Positions 43,697 to 54,300 of a stretch of 64,000 bases of DNA are shown piece after piece. Made by a program: the position numbers and the translations under genes. Location of the stretch: positions 248,001-312,000 of the forward strand of contig NZ_CP087714.1 in NCBI RefSeq assembly GCF_039641995.1. The letters run 5' to 3'. The notes beneath the pieces are model-generated. The model did no database searches and was not told the DNA's origin. It worked only from the letters and a program-made list of their open reading frames with translations. Source of the stretch: Geoglobus acetivorans (GTDB lineage Archaea > Halobacteriota > Archaeoglobi > Archaeoglobales > Archaeoglobaceae). Position 1 is the stretch's first letter. Every line of letters begins with the position of its first letter.

Positions 43697-43818
43697 GGTG
43701 TGCTTTTTTGTGGTTTGTAGCTAATTTATTTTTTGTCCACCAATTTGCCATTATAATTATTTTCATCATAAGCAAGTCTTAAATACTGTTATAATCAGAA
43801 CTTTTACCGGGGATAATC

Positions 43819-46800
43819 ATGTTTGCTGATCTCCTCAAAAATTCCGGAGTTTCAAAATATTTTCTGCTGATTGCGTTAGCGGCTTTCATCCTCCTTGCAG
43901 TCTCAGGACCGGTTTTTGCACAGCCCACAAAGATCGTTGTTACCACGGACCGTTATGCTGTCTGGAATCCGTATTACAATGATGTGGGCACATCAGATTC
44001 TACATTCACGGCTTACGCACTGCTCCTCGATGAAAAGGGCTTGCCTGTTGCAAATGAGGAAATCACGTTTATAATCTACACGGCAAGTGATGCGAAAATA
44101 ACCCTCACGGCAACAACTAACTCGAACGGTATAGCATACGTTTCGTATGATGTTAGGAATAAAATCAGCTCTTCTTCAGATTCTGATGCTGGTCAGTGGA
44201 CTATTGTAGCATATCCAACCAGCTATCCGAACATTAAAGGTTCGACACAGACCTGGTTCACTTCGAAAACTGGTTGTAAATCTAACTGTCACGAGAGTGG
44301 TGCTACTGATAGAGGCGGGAACCCAAAGTCTCCATATAATGACAACTGGGGTAAAAGCAAAACAAAAGCTGAAGAGGCACACACTGTTAGTGGTATGATG
44401 GGTGGTCATGATGGCAGGTACTGTACTGATTGTCATTCTGGATATGACAATGAAAAGGGCGTTTATGGCTTGTCGGGTCAAAATAGGCCGATAGGATCTC
44501 ATACAGCAAAATACTGCGACAATTGCCACAGATTCGGATCTGAAACAGTTGATGGGATGCTGGACGTATACAGTGCCAGAAATGCTGGAGGAATTCCAGA
44601 CATGCCGTCCTGCTACGACTGTCACCCTCAGAAGAACTCCAAGGTTTCGCCTGTTCAGACTACCGGGTCTGTAGGCAGTTATACTGGTGTTTCGGTTTAT
44701 TCGTGGGACAGGTCAAATGGCCCTCTTGTTGCTCATACAGCAAGCGGCAACGGGGTTGATGATGGTGTGCCGTGCATATTCTGTCATGGCCCGATGCACA
44801 ACATCACCGCTCCATACCCTGCTGGACTTGGAAACAGCTATACTGAAGATGAGCAGTGTCTGACGTGCCATACGAATCAGGGCAAGCATTCAGCGAACAA
44901 TCCTATTTACTGCACCGCCTGCCACAGCCAGGATGCACACAGCATAGGCGTTCTGGATAAGAACGCCGGAACTCAACCGACCTACACGGCTCTTGGCTCC
45001 ACAAATGCCATCACGAAGAACGACTGTGAATCATGCCACTCGCCCGGAAAAATTTCTGATTTCTTTTCCACCCTGAAAAGTTATGACTCCCAGGCGTACA
45101 CTATGGATTACAACACTTTAACCGACTCATTTGGAAAGGCAATTTCAAAACATGCTGGAAAGGTTGAATGCACTGCTTGTCATGATGATTCAGACTTTCA
45201 CAGCATAACCTTTCTCTCTTCATCCGGGGTTTACTCGACATCCAAATCCGGCCTGGCGGATTGCTATGACTGCCATTCTGATTCTCCTGCAAGGAACACT
45301 CTTGTCGGGAGAGGATACAATCCTCCGTATTTCTCATTCCAGCACGGGAATGCCGGCTACGATGGCAAAAACTGGGACAATTACTGGAATTCGGACAGAG
45401 AAGCATGTTACTACTGTCATGAGAGGTCTCCCCACGGGGATGTCAGGGGCAATGTAACTGGCCTGGACGTTAAAGCAGACCTCTCAGGAAAGGCATGTGC
45501 CGCCTGCCATGTTAAGAGTTATTCTGGCTATATGGGCAATACGATGAACCCTGAGCCGCCTGCCATAGATGTGAACAACACTGGCAAAGCCAGGAATCTG
45601 GCAGGAAAGGAGTGGTACAATCACACGAAGTACCTGGACGATTACAGTGATGCGACTTGCTTTGGCTGCCATGCTCCCTCTCCGGACTTTCCAAGAGATT
45701 TTTACGCATTCGTTCACGGTGTTGACGAGGGGCTGAAACCCGGTCCCGACTGTGCCTCATGCCACGATTTAAACGAAAGGCCACCAAAGAGGGTGGACAT
45801 TTCTGCATTTTCGAATTCGGTACATGCAAGTCTTAACAGCAACGCCGGAAACACAGCACCTGTAAATCCTCTGAGCAAGGCGTGCTGGGCGTGCCATGGG
45901 GATGGTAATGAGCCAATGGACCATCCTGACAGTTACAAGAACCCGAAGAGCTGTGAGGATTGCCATTTAACCGGAAATTATGGCGCTCCGGTGGTCAGTG
46001 AGCATACCAAAAATGGGTTAAATGTCAGAGTCTCGAAGGACTGCTGGAGCTGCCACGGAATTGATGTCATGCAGAATGCCAACTCGGACAGTGAGGGCTC
46101 TGAAAAGGCTTTCGCAAGCCACTATGCAAAAACTCCTGACTTTTCCGCAAATATCAATGGTGTGACTGGCACAGACTGCTATTCCTGCCATCAGAACACC
46201 TCTACACCATTTTCATCTGCGATGGTGAATGTGAATCACACGTACATGCCCGATCACGGCACAAAGATCTGCTGGGACTGTCACGGAAAGGACATGCATT
46301 CTGGCCTTCAGAAACCATCCATATCGAGCGATTACTGCCGGAGCTGCCATACCGGATTTGAAAAGCATAGCGGTACTGTGGATTGTTTTGTGTGCCACAT
46401 GGACGGGAGCGATACAACATACGACTCGACAAAAGCCCAGATCCATGGAATAAAGTTTCCTTCCGCTGATGGATACTCGACATCGAAATCGTTGGGCTGC
46501 TACGCTTGTCACACCGGAAAGCTGAACGAGTCCCTGAGTTCGTGGGGCGTTACTGCACCAAAAATTCCTGAATTCAGCCACAGCAACTATCCTGCCAATG
46601 GGACGAGGTGGGGCAGTTACTGGAATGGCCCTGACAGCGCATGCACCTTCTGTCACACCTCTGACGTTCACAGCACGTCTGTAAAGGGCAATGTTTCTCT
46701 TGTTAAAGGTTCGAACAGTTACAGGGCAGACCTCGCTTCCTCATACTGGTGTTCAGCCTGTCATTATTCCTCTTACTCCGGATACCGGGGAGACTCACTA

Positions 46801-48798
46801 AGCCCGGTGCCTCCCGACATAGCCACATACTCAACACCCTCGGATGGCATCAAGTGGTTTGACCACTCACCGTATGTGTCATCAGATTACACCGATGCTA
46901 AATGTCTGGAGTGCCACGGAAGTGATGTCAGCAAAAGCAACGAATTTGTTCATGCGGTTAAAGAGGGTGTGGGAGGAGCCTGCATATCATGCCATACTGA
47001 TCCATATTATTCAGACGTCCCCGTAAACGTCAGCTCGTTTGGCAGGCATGGGAATCTTGATGGGGTTACTGGTGTGGATGACAATGACTGCAGGGTTTGC
47101 CACTATTCTCCGTTTGAGATGCTGAGATCTGGGTGGACCACAGGCACGTATTCATGCGAGGACTGCCACTCCAGCAGTGTTCCGGATGATGTTCGGATTG
47201 CAAACTTCAGACATGGTAATAACAGCTGCCTCGACTGCCACGCTGGTGGAGGAATGGACAATGGGAAGCTCTATCACAGCGATTACTCAACTCCGTTTGG
47301 GGCTGTTAAGGAGCCAGGATGGAATGGATGGAGCAAGAACGTTGTGGACTGTTCTGACTGTCATGTCAGCCATGCAAAAGAAGCACCTTTCCGGGCCGTC
47401 GGAATAAGCAGTTACATGACATTCACCTCAAGCTGCGGCGGAGTTAACTGCCATGGAGCTGGTAATGTCCATGATGCGGTCAAAAGCCAGTACATTTATC
47501 CGCCTTTCGTCAGGATTTCGATTGACCGAAACATGGTGCTTGAAGGGGAAACTGTAAGTGTTTCGGCGGACGTCTGGGGCTATGGTGTCCAGATAAACGA
47601 CTCATGGTATGAGGTGCTGGATTCCCGGGACAATGTGGTTCTTTCGGGCAAAGCATCACCCTCAGATGGATCGTTTGGTGGTCTCAAAAACGGGTATGGG
47701 TATGAGAATGTCGGATTCAGCTTTTCAGCGAATTTTGATCCGGGTGTTTACAGAATAAGGGTTTATGCCGAGAAAGACACAGGCGTGGTTGGATACAGTG
47801 AAGCGAAGCTTGTGGTTGGAGCGATTGGAAGCACTGCAGCAAACTTTGAGTTCGAGACCTGGAATATTGACGGCACGCTGACCAACTGGGCTTTGAGCGG
47901 TAGCGGGACGCTTGAGAAAAGCACGAATTCGAAGTCGGGACACTCTGCGAAGATAACGACGTCAAGCGAAGCCCGGATAGAGAGCATAAAATTCCCGGTA
48001 GAAAGCAATAAAGACTATCTCGTAATTGTGTTTGCTAACTTCAGTGGAAAAGCCGGACTGACTGTCAAGAAGTGGAGCAACGGCGCTCTCGTGGAAACCA
48101 CACCTGAAGTTGTTGCGGAGGGCAATCCGGGAAGATGGATTGCGTTTGGCACCGTGGTGAACTCTGGAAATGCGGATAGCTTTTCGCTGATGCTCAGGGT
48201 TTACAGCGGGTATGCGTATTTCGACAACGTGTCTGTCGTGACTGTTCCTCTGCTGGAAAACAGGGCAGTTAATGGGGAATTTGAGGAAAACGAAGATAGT
48301 AAATACTTGTATTATGATATGGACAAAGAAAATGAAAACGTAAAAGCATGGGAACCCAAAAAAGAGAACGGCATCTTGGCGACTTTGAACGATAAGGGTA
48401 GAAACAGAGTTTTGGCTATGATAGGAACAGGTTACTGGACCTCAGCATATCAGGATTCTGTTTTTGGCCAGGCTGCAAGGAATTACGCCAGAGATTACGG
48501 AATAAGGATCTCGGGCGAATTCATCGCAATGGTCGATATTTACAAGTTGGGTGGTAACTTTGGTGGACTTGAGTTCGGATTCTGGGACTGGGATTACGGA
48601 CAGAACAGGAACAATCTGCTGGAGGACGGATCTTACAGGGTTGGATTCTACGACGATACGGGGCAGTGGAGAACTGTTGTGGTGTTGGACGACATGGGGA
48701 ATGCAAACCTGCTTCAGATCAAGCTCAGGGGGGAGAATGCTCAGCAGCTGATGTTTGACGATGTGAGATGCTACCTGAACGAGGGAGTGATAAAGTAA
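43819..48798 (+). CDS. Giant multiheme cytochrome, 29 CXXCH plus 2 expanded sites
   Basis: 1659 residues. Signal peptide to about 35 (GPVFAQPTK), then a Big_1-like domain (about 36-150: LPVANEEITFIIYT). The heme region runs from about 152 to 1210 with CX3CH first (CKSNCH), 29 CXXCH sites and a final CX4CH (CGGVNCH). Conserved blocks such as CWACHGDGNEP, KSCEDCHLTGNYGAPVVS and [12 protein letters not shown] match the other two giants. C-terminal beta domains (about 1215-1659) resemble carbohydrate-binding modules (FEFETWNIDGTLTNWALSG). No anchor. A probable extracellular conduit or terminal reductase. Confidence 0.88.
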   Translation: MFADLLKNSGVSKYFLLIALAAFILLAVSGPVFAQPTKIVVTTDRYAVWNPYYNDVGTSDSTFTAYALLLDEKGLPVANEEITFIIYTASDAKITLTATTNSNGIAYVSYDVRNKISSSSDSDAGQWTIVAYPTSYPNIKGSTQTWFTSKTGCKSNCHESGATDRGGNPKSPYNDNWGKSKTKAEEAHTVSGMMGGHDGRYCTDCHSGYDNEKGVYGLSGQNRPIGSHTAKYCDNCHRFGSETVDGMLDVYSARNAGGIPDMPSCYDCHPQKNSKVSPVQTTGSVGSYTGVSVYSWDRSNGPLVAHTASGNGVDDGVPCIFCHGPMHNITAPYPAGLGNSYTEDEQCLTCHTNQGKHSANNPIYCTACHSQDAHSIGVLDKNAGTQPTYTALGSTNAITKNDCESCHSPGKISDFFSTLKSYDSQAYTMDYNTLTDSFGKAISKHAGKVECTACHDDSDFHSITFLSSSGVYSTSKSGLADCYDCHSDSPARNTLVGRGYNPPYFSFQHGNAGYDGKNWDNYWNSDREACYYCHERSPHGDVRGNVTGLDVKADLSGKACAACHVKSYSGYMGNTMNPEPPAIDVNNTGKARNLAGKEWYNHTKYLDDYSDATCFGCHAPSPDFPRDFYAFVHGVDEGLKPGPDCASCHDLNERPPKRVDISAFSNSVHASLNSNAGNTAPVNPLSKACWACHGDGNEPMDHPDSYKNPKSCEDCHLTGNYGAPVVSEHTKNGLNVRVSKDCWSCHGIDVMQNANSDSEGSEKAFASHYAKTPDFSANINGVTGTDCYSCHQNTSTPFSSAMVNVNHTYMPDHGTKICWDCHGKDMHSGLQKPSISSDYCRSCHTGFEKHSGTVDCFVCHMDGSDTTYDSTKAQIHGIKFPSADGYSTSKSLGCYACHTGKLNESLSSWGVTAPKIPEFSHSNYPANGTRWGSYWNGPDSACTFCHTSDVHSTSVKGNVSLVKGSNSYRADLASSYWCSACHYSSYSGYRGDSLSPVPPDIATYSTPSDGIKWFDHSPYVSSDYTDAKCLECHGSDVSKSNEFVHAVKEGVGGACISCHTDPYYSDVPVNVSSFGRHGNLDGVTGVDDNDCRVCHYSPFEMLRSGWTTGTYSCEDCHSSSVPDDVRIANFRHGNNSCLDCHAGGGMDNGKLYHSDYSTPFGAVKEPGWNGWSKNVVDCSDCHVSHAKEAPFRAVGISSYMTFTSSCGGVNCHGAGNVHDAVKSQYIYPPFVRISIDRNMVLEGETVSVSADVWGYGVQINDSWYEVLDSRDNVVLSGKASPSDGSFGGLKNGYGYENVGFSFSANFDPGVYRIRVYAEKDTGVVGYSEAKLVVGAIGSTAANFEFETWNIDGTLTNWALSGSGTLEKSTNSKSGHSAKITTSSEARIESIKFPVESNKDYLVIVFANFSGKAGLTVKKWSNGALVETTPEVVAEGNPGRWIAFGTVVNSGNADSFSLMLRVYSGYAYFDNVSVVTVPLLENRAVNGEFEENEDSKYLYYDMDKENENVKAWEPKKENGILATLNDKGRNRVLAMIGTGYWTSAYQDSVFGQAARNYARDYGIRISGEFIAMVDIYKLGGNFGGLEFGFWDWDYGQNRNNLLEDGSYRVGFYDDTGQWRTVVVLDDMGNANLLQIKLRGENAQQLMFDDVRCYLNEGVIK

Positions 48799-48826
48799 AT
48801 ATACATTCGATGCATAATATAGTTGA

Positions 48827-49555
48827 ATGATGCAGAAGCTCATGATGCTGGCCATACTAATTTTTTCACTTTCAATCTACTTACTACCATCGACTGTTAC
48901 GCTCTTTACCGGTCAGCATCTCTGGTATAATCTGGAACAGCCCGGAACGGGGGTTCCATGCATAAAATGTCATGCGGATATTTACGACGAGCTGAACAAC
49001 TCGGTCTATCACAAGATATGGGGTGATTCAACTAAAGCGGATGATCAGGACTGTTATACCTGCCACACCATAAATCAGAGCATAACCTATGCGGATGCGG
49101 ACCAGGGTATTATCGGGCAGGAAGCGCATGCAGCCTCGACAATTAGCTGTGGATACTGTCATTTCAATTCCTCGATAATGACGGCCATGGGTGGGCTGGT
49201 GGCAGGAGGTTTTAACAAAAGCGATCTGCCCGGAGACACTGGAGAGGTTGAGGCCCACAGGAAGTTTTTAGAAGATGCGATGCTTGATGATCCGCTGTAC
49301 GGGTCAGATCTGCTCGAAAAAGAAAACGAGGCCTGCATTTCATGTCACACTGCCGTTGCAGTCAAGATCCATTTTGCTCACAGGGAGAAGCTGAATTTCA
49401 GGGCCGAGAAGAACAGCAATGGACTCTGGAACCACCCGAGCTTTGGCTCAACGGGTTTCGTTAACACCACCGTGTGGGGCAACGCCATGGCGACCGGGGG
49501 ACTGTACAACAACTCCACAGCCACAAAAACGTGGGGTGATGGTACATGGTCCTGA
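48827..49555 (+). CDS. Tetraheme cytochrome, LPSTVSLFAGQH family, copy 3
   Basis: 242 residues (ATG 48827 or 48830). N-terminal helix then LPSTVTLFTGQHLWYNLE, CIKCHADIYDEL, CYTCH, CGYCH and CISCHTAVAVKIHFAHRE, four CXXCH sites. The C-terminus has sequons (NNSTATKTWGDGTWS) like copies 1 and 2. It follows the 1659-residue cytochrome by 28 bp and overlaps the next gene by 10 bp, so it is part of a five-gene run. Probable filament-type subunit or small carrier. Confidence 0.85.
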   Translation: MMQKLMMLAILIFSLSIYLLPSTVTLFTGQHLWYNLEQPGTGVPCIKCHADIYDELNNSVYHKIWGDSTKADDQDCYTCHTINQSITYADADQGIIGQEAHAASTISCGYCHFNSSIMTAMGGLVAGGFNKSDLPGDTGEVEAHRKFLEDAMLDDPLYGSDLLEKENEACISCHTAVAVKIHFAHREKLNFRAEKNSNGLWNHPSFGSTGFVNTTVWGNAMATGGLYNNSTATKTWGDGTWS

Positions 49556-50172
49556 AGAGGCTGTTTATAATTGTCCTGATTGCAGCCACGTCTCTTGCAA
49601 TGGTCAATACAGTCTCCCTGTTTGTTGGACAGCACTACTTCTATGACCTTTCCTCCGGCTACAACGAGAAATGTCTTAAATGTCATGCTGACATTTACGA
49701 CGAGATGCTTTTCACCCCCCATCACCGCCTGGTTGATGGACAGCCTGGTTTGAACGGGGATGAATGCTATGTGTGCCACAGGAGTGAGGACATTCAGTAC
49801 GGCAATGCAACGACTCCAGGTAAAGAGGCACATTCTGCAAGCATAATGTACTGTGGAAACTGCCACCTGAACTCCACGATAGCCGCAAGGTATAATGCTC
49901 CCCTTGCCGACGATATCTACAGCACCAATGAGGTCCACAAAATGCTGGCTTTCCACTCTGCTCTCGATTTTCCAGTCACCGGCAGTAACCTTCTGAGGAA
50001 GGAAAGTGAGGCCTGCATTGCATGTCATGCGGATGTGAGGGTAAATATTACATTTGTCAGTGATAATGAGACTACAATCACCGTTAGCAACCTCGACAGA
50101 GGTGGTTATTCGTCTTACTCCGTGGATAATGTTGTAATTTCTGAATTCAAACAGTGGAGTGTTGAGAAATGA
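49546..50172 (+). CDS. Tetraheme cytochrome, LPSTVSLFAGQH family, short copy 4
   Basis: 208 residues. N-terminal helix then NTVSLFVGQHYFYDL, CLKCHADIYDEM, CYVCH, CGNCH and CIACHADVRVNITF, four CXXCH sites. It lacks the Gly/Thr/Trp C-terminal segment of copies 1-3 and instead ends in about 40 polar residues (NVVISEFKQWSVEK). It overlaps both neighbours (10 bp and 4 bp) and GGGGTGAT precedes its ATG. The missing C-terminal part suggests a different role, such as a cap or membrane-proximal subunit. Confidence 0.82.
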   Translation: MVLKRLFIIVLIAATSLAMVNTVSLFVGQHYFYDLSSGYNEKCLKCHADIYDEMLFTPHHRLVDGQPGLNGDECYVCHRSEDIQYGNATTPGKEAHSASIMYCGNCHLNSTIAARYNAPLADDIYSTNEVHKMLAFHSALDFPVTGSNLLRKESEACIACHADVRVNITFVSDNETTITVSNLDRGGYSSYSVDNVVISEFKQWSVEK

Positions 50173-51281
50173 AAGCGAGAACGTATCTCATACTGCTCGG
50201 GATCCTCGTAATTTCCATAGCTCTGTTCTACTCCACCCCATCGGTTTCAGTCCTGTATGGCAGCCACAAGCTATACAATCTTACCGGTGCGGGAAACGAT
50301 GTTGACTGCACGTCCTGCCATCCTCAGGTTGCCCAGGAATTGAGCCAGTCCGCCTTTCACACTACTCTGACTTGTGAGGACTGCCACCGCAACCCCTACA
50401 TGAAGAGCGTGGCGCTGGATAACGGAACCGTTGTGACCAAAGGCTCCTATGCTCACGCAGCATATAAGCCAAGGTGTCTGGACTGCCATTCGCAGACAAG
50501 CATAACCAAGGCCGATGGGACTGTTGTTACCGTACCAAAAGCCGACGCTTTTGGTGATCCTGGTTACGGGGGCGATCGTTCGGCTCATAAAAAATTCGTC
50601 GTCGACTCGCTGAACTACAACATATTCGAAGGGGAAAATGAGGCGTGCATTTCCTGTCATACTGATTACAAGGTTAAGTTTGAGTTCATCCGACCATTAT
50701 ATGCAACATTCACGATCAACAGCAGCTGGTATGTTTCGTCGGTTACTTACGGGCCAAACAACACCACTGTTGTTATGAAGCCCGGAAGCGGAGCCAAACA
50801 CAAGTTCAAACCTCTGACAGACATAAAGTGCGAGGACTGCCATCCGGACATATGGGCTGCGGCAGTTCCGGGACATGTTACAGACTGGAATGTTGTTCAT
50901 GGGAATGGGATGTATGGTTGGATTTCCAATGTTCACTACTCTGACTGGAATGATGCAAAGAATGGGGCAATAAACATCACCGATTTCTGCAAGTCCTGCC
51001 ACGTTCCTAACACCAATTATCTGGTTTCTTCTCTGAGGAACGAAGTTACGCATGCTGCCTGGAGGCTTTCATGCTACGACTGCCACATAAATACCTGCAG
51101 CCAGTGTCACAGTTACACGAAACATTACGGTAATGCCTTCGACAATCTAAATACTGCTCCGTTCTTCATCAGGGGTGACACCTGCACATCGTGTAAGGAG
51201 AATAACCTCCCGGATCCTACCATTAGTCCGGTCACATTCAAATCTTATTTCGAGCCGAATACCACAAAGCTTCTGCAATAA
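50169..51281 (+). CDS. Octaheme cytochrome with C-terminal CXXCK motif, related to the tetraheme family
   Basis: 370 residues. N-terminal helix then TPSVSVLYGSHKLYNL, aligned with the LPSTVSLFAGQH segment. Eight CXXCH sites: CTSCH, CEDCH, CLDCH, CISCH, CEDCH, CKSCH, CYDCH and CSQCH. Near the end, DTCTSCKENN (51183-51197) is a CXXCK motif, the lysine-ligated heme site known from nitrite reductase NrfA. The first four hemes follow the tetraheme plan, the last four are extra. It overlaps copy 4 by 4 bp. A catalytic role is possible but the extra lysine site may simply be a lost heme. Confidence 0.82.
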   Translation: MKARTYLILLGILVISIALFYSTPSVSVLYGSHKLYNLTGAGNDVDCTSCHPQVAQELSQSAFHTTLTCEDCHRNPYMKSVALDNGTVVTKGSYAHAAYKPRCLDCHSQTSITKADGTVVTVPKADAFGDPGYGGDRSAHKKFVVDSLNYNIFEGENEACISCHTDYKVKFEFIRPLYATFTINSSWYVSSVTYGPNNTTVVMKPGSGAKHKFKPLTDIKCEDCHPDIWAAAVPGHVTDWNVVHGNGMYGWISNVHYSDWNDAKNGAINITDFCKSCHVPNTNYLVSSLRNEVTHAAWRLSCYDCHINTCSQCHSYTKHYGNAFDNLNTAPFFIRGDTCTSCKENNLPDPTISPVTFKSYFEPNTTKLLQ

Positions 51282-51343
51282 ATATTGCGCTAAAGATAAA
51301 CTTTAAATTTTTTAGATTGTAATAGTGATGAGCAGGGGTTCAA

Positions 51344-54300
51344 ATGAAGCTGAAAATAATTGTGTTCATGCTCCTTGTATTGCTCTCATCCACTTATTTG
51401 GTAGAAGCGAAGGGCACACCTTCAAACGTGATTGTGTGGACCAATAAAAAGGTCATCCACCCCTGGTTCATTACCATCTACGACAGTAACGCCCCCTCAG
51501 TGGGGAATATGGATTCGACGAGTCGACACACGCTCTATGTGTATGTTTCGGTTCTTGATGACGATGGGAACTACATGGATCCTTCACAGATAGATTTCAC
51601 CCTTTACATCAGAGATAACAACAGGTACGATCACTATGACAAGAACAACGATACATATCACCACGATGTCATTGCAACGAATGGCAATTTCATCAACCTC
51701 GCGATAGATGATGATGCCATGACCTACTCTAACGGTATCTTCAGCTATTCTGTCAATCTGGACACAGAACTGGACAGCTACAGATCCACTCTGAAAGATG
51801 ACCATCTGAGAATTGAGGTCGTTGTGAATGAAAGCACGGGACTTTCTGCAAAAACTTACGTTTTGGCTTCGCCAATAGTATTCTGTTCAAATGATTGTCA
51901 TAGTACTCCAAGATGGGGTCTTGACAAATCCGATGCGCACAGTGCCCATGTATACGAAAGTTCTTCCTACCCTTCCGACACCTGTACTGTCTGTCATTTT
52001 GGTTATGAGCACTTCTACGAAAACGTGACGGATACAATCCCGGATGAATACAAGGATACGCACTTTTTCAAGCTGAACCCTCCTGATGTTTCCTATGCCT
52101 CCAGAGGAACCACCTCCAATGAATGGAGTAAATTCAACTGGAACAACACGACAACGAGTTTAAGCACTGGGGGTTCACTCTCGTGGGCGAGTAAAAGTGG
52201 GGGCGGAGCTAAATACTGTGCATACTGCCATATTGACTCATCTGGAAAGGTTTACGACTGGGATTCGAGCAGCGACATCGTGATGTGTTCGAAGTGTCAT
52301 TCAACGACCTCAATGGAGGGAACTGTGCCTCCTTCAAGCTACAACTCGTATGGGACTTATGGAAAAGGTACAACCTCTCACGCCCATCCTGGAAACACAA
52401 CGAGGGTTCCCTGTGGTCTGTGCCACAACTCTGTCCACAACCTGCAGCTTCCGAACACGAGCTACACCGAATACTACATAGCCGAGCAGTGCTGGAAATG
52501 CCACAACATAAGTGGCGGGATCGACATAACCTCCAATGGCGTAACGATCAACCATCCGGACTTCGAGCCCGATTGCAGGGCGTGTCATCTGGATGACAAT
52601 CTCGCTCTTGATGCTCATTCTGTTCCTGTTGCCGAACCCCCCAATCCGAACTGTGTTGGATGCCACGACATGGGTGGAAAATCTCTCGTTCACGTTGATG
52701 TTTCTGCCATGAACACCACCGAGAACAGGCACTATAACCTGAACAATAAAACAGATCCAACTGCAAACGGGTTGAGGTGGGAAAACAGGTTGTGCTGGGC
52801 GTGTCATGGTGAAGATGACAACGGAGACGGAATTATGGAGTATTCCGAGCAACCTCCCGACCAGCACCCCTCCAAGTACAGAAATCCGAGGATGTGTACT
52901 GACTGCCACAACAATGCGACCTTTGGAAGTTTGATTGGCGCACCCCAGGTGTCGAGACACACCTGGTATGACTCCACGATTAAAACCCCCGGCGTAACCT
53001 ACTGTGGAGACTGTCATGGTCTGCCCGAAAATGTCCTGCCCAATTCGGATGAGGAATACACCTACGAGAGCGCGGCCGCTCATTACGGGAAGTTCAGGTC
53101 TGACCTTGAAGCGATTGCCACAACAGATGACTTCTGCAAATACTGTCATCAGAATGAAACCTCTCCGTATCCCTTTTCCAATCCCGAAAACAAAGTGCGG
53201 CCGGAACACTCTAACACAGGCACGCCTCCAAGCTGTGTGGAGTGTCACGGCTCTGGACCGATGCACAACCCTGACTTGAGGATTCCCGTTGTAAATGACG
53301 CTCTGTGCCAGAGCTGCCATCCCGACAAACAGCCCCATAACGGCACCATAGGATGCGTAGAATGCCACATGAACAACACTCCAGAATACATCCACCCCAT
53401 GACATTTCTGCAGCCCGATGGTAGAGTTTCCACTTCAAAGCTAACTGCTGCGAAATGTTACGACTGTCACAAGTCTGATAAGCTGAACAATCTTCTGATA
53501 AGCTGGGGAGCCACGAGGCTGCCCAAAATCAAGAACCAGCACCACAGCGAATCTCCGGTAAACGGCTCAAAGTGGAATGACTACTGGAGATATGAGCCAA
53601 GATACCTCACCTTCGCAACATACTACAGCATCTCTGAGGGGTCTGTTCAGAACTTCAACAACATGATGAGTGTCAGCAATAACTTCTCGACGATATATGA
53701 GACACCGAAAGGTGGTGTCTCAGCGTTCAAAGGCACTTTCCCGTCAAACCAGGGCTTTGACTCAAACTATGACGGATGGAGCTATACAGCCCAGTCTCCT
53801 GCCACCGCAGGGTACGACGCGTCTTACGGGAATCCCGAAGGCTCGATATATTCGTATCTTTACACGAGATACAGGTCGACAGGGTATTACTCGGTTGAAT
53901 GGGTTTCATCCTTCGTTTATGAGAAGAACAAACCTGTTGCCTACGCCAAGCTGAACTTTGATTACAGAGTTACGAAAATGACCCGGCTGGGAGAGGTGCT
54001 TGTTACGGTTTACATTGAGGACCCTGACGGCGTGAGACATCAGGTTTACCAGGTCTCAAAGAGTTCGCCGGACGTAACCTGGAACAGTGTGAATGTGGTG
54101 CTTCAGAATCCCGACACCATCTTTACCAAGGGTGGAGTTTACAAGGTTATTCTGAAAACCGAGTTCGGTGTAACCTACTCGACGAGGTGGTCCAAGGAGG
54201 GCAAGGTGTACTTTGACAACGTGAAGCTCGAAATCAACGAAGAGGAGTACCAGCAGTATGAGGTGGTCATGCAGTTCGAGAACGTTCCCAACACCCAGTA

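Noticed and set aside
52334-53395. 353-codon open frame on the minus strand
   Set aside because: It lies wholly inside the 1862-residue cytochrome, whose repeated CXXCH codons keep the opposite frame open; its product has no domain and is rich in Val/Gly/His from reversed Cys-His codons.
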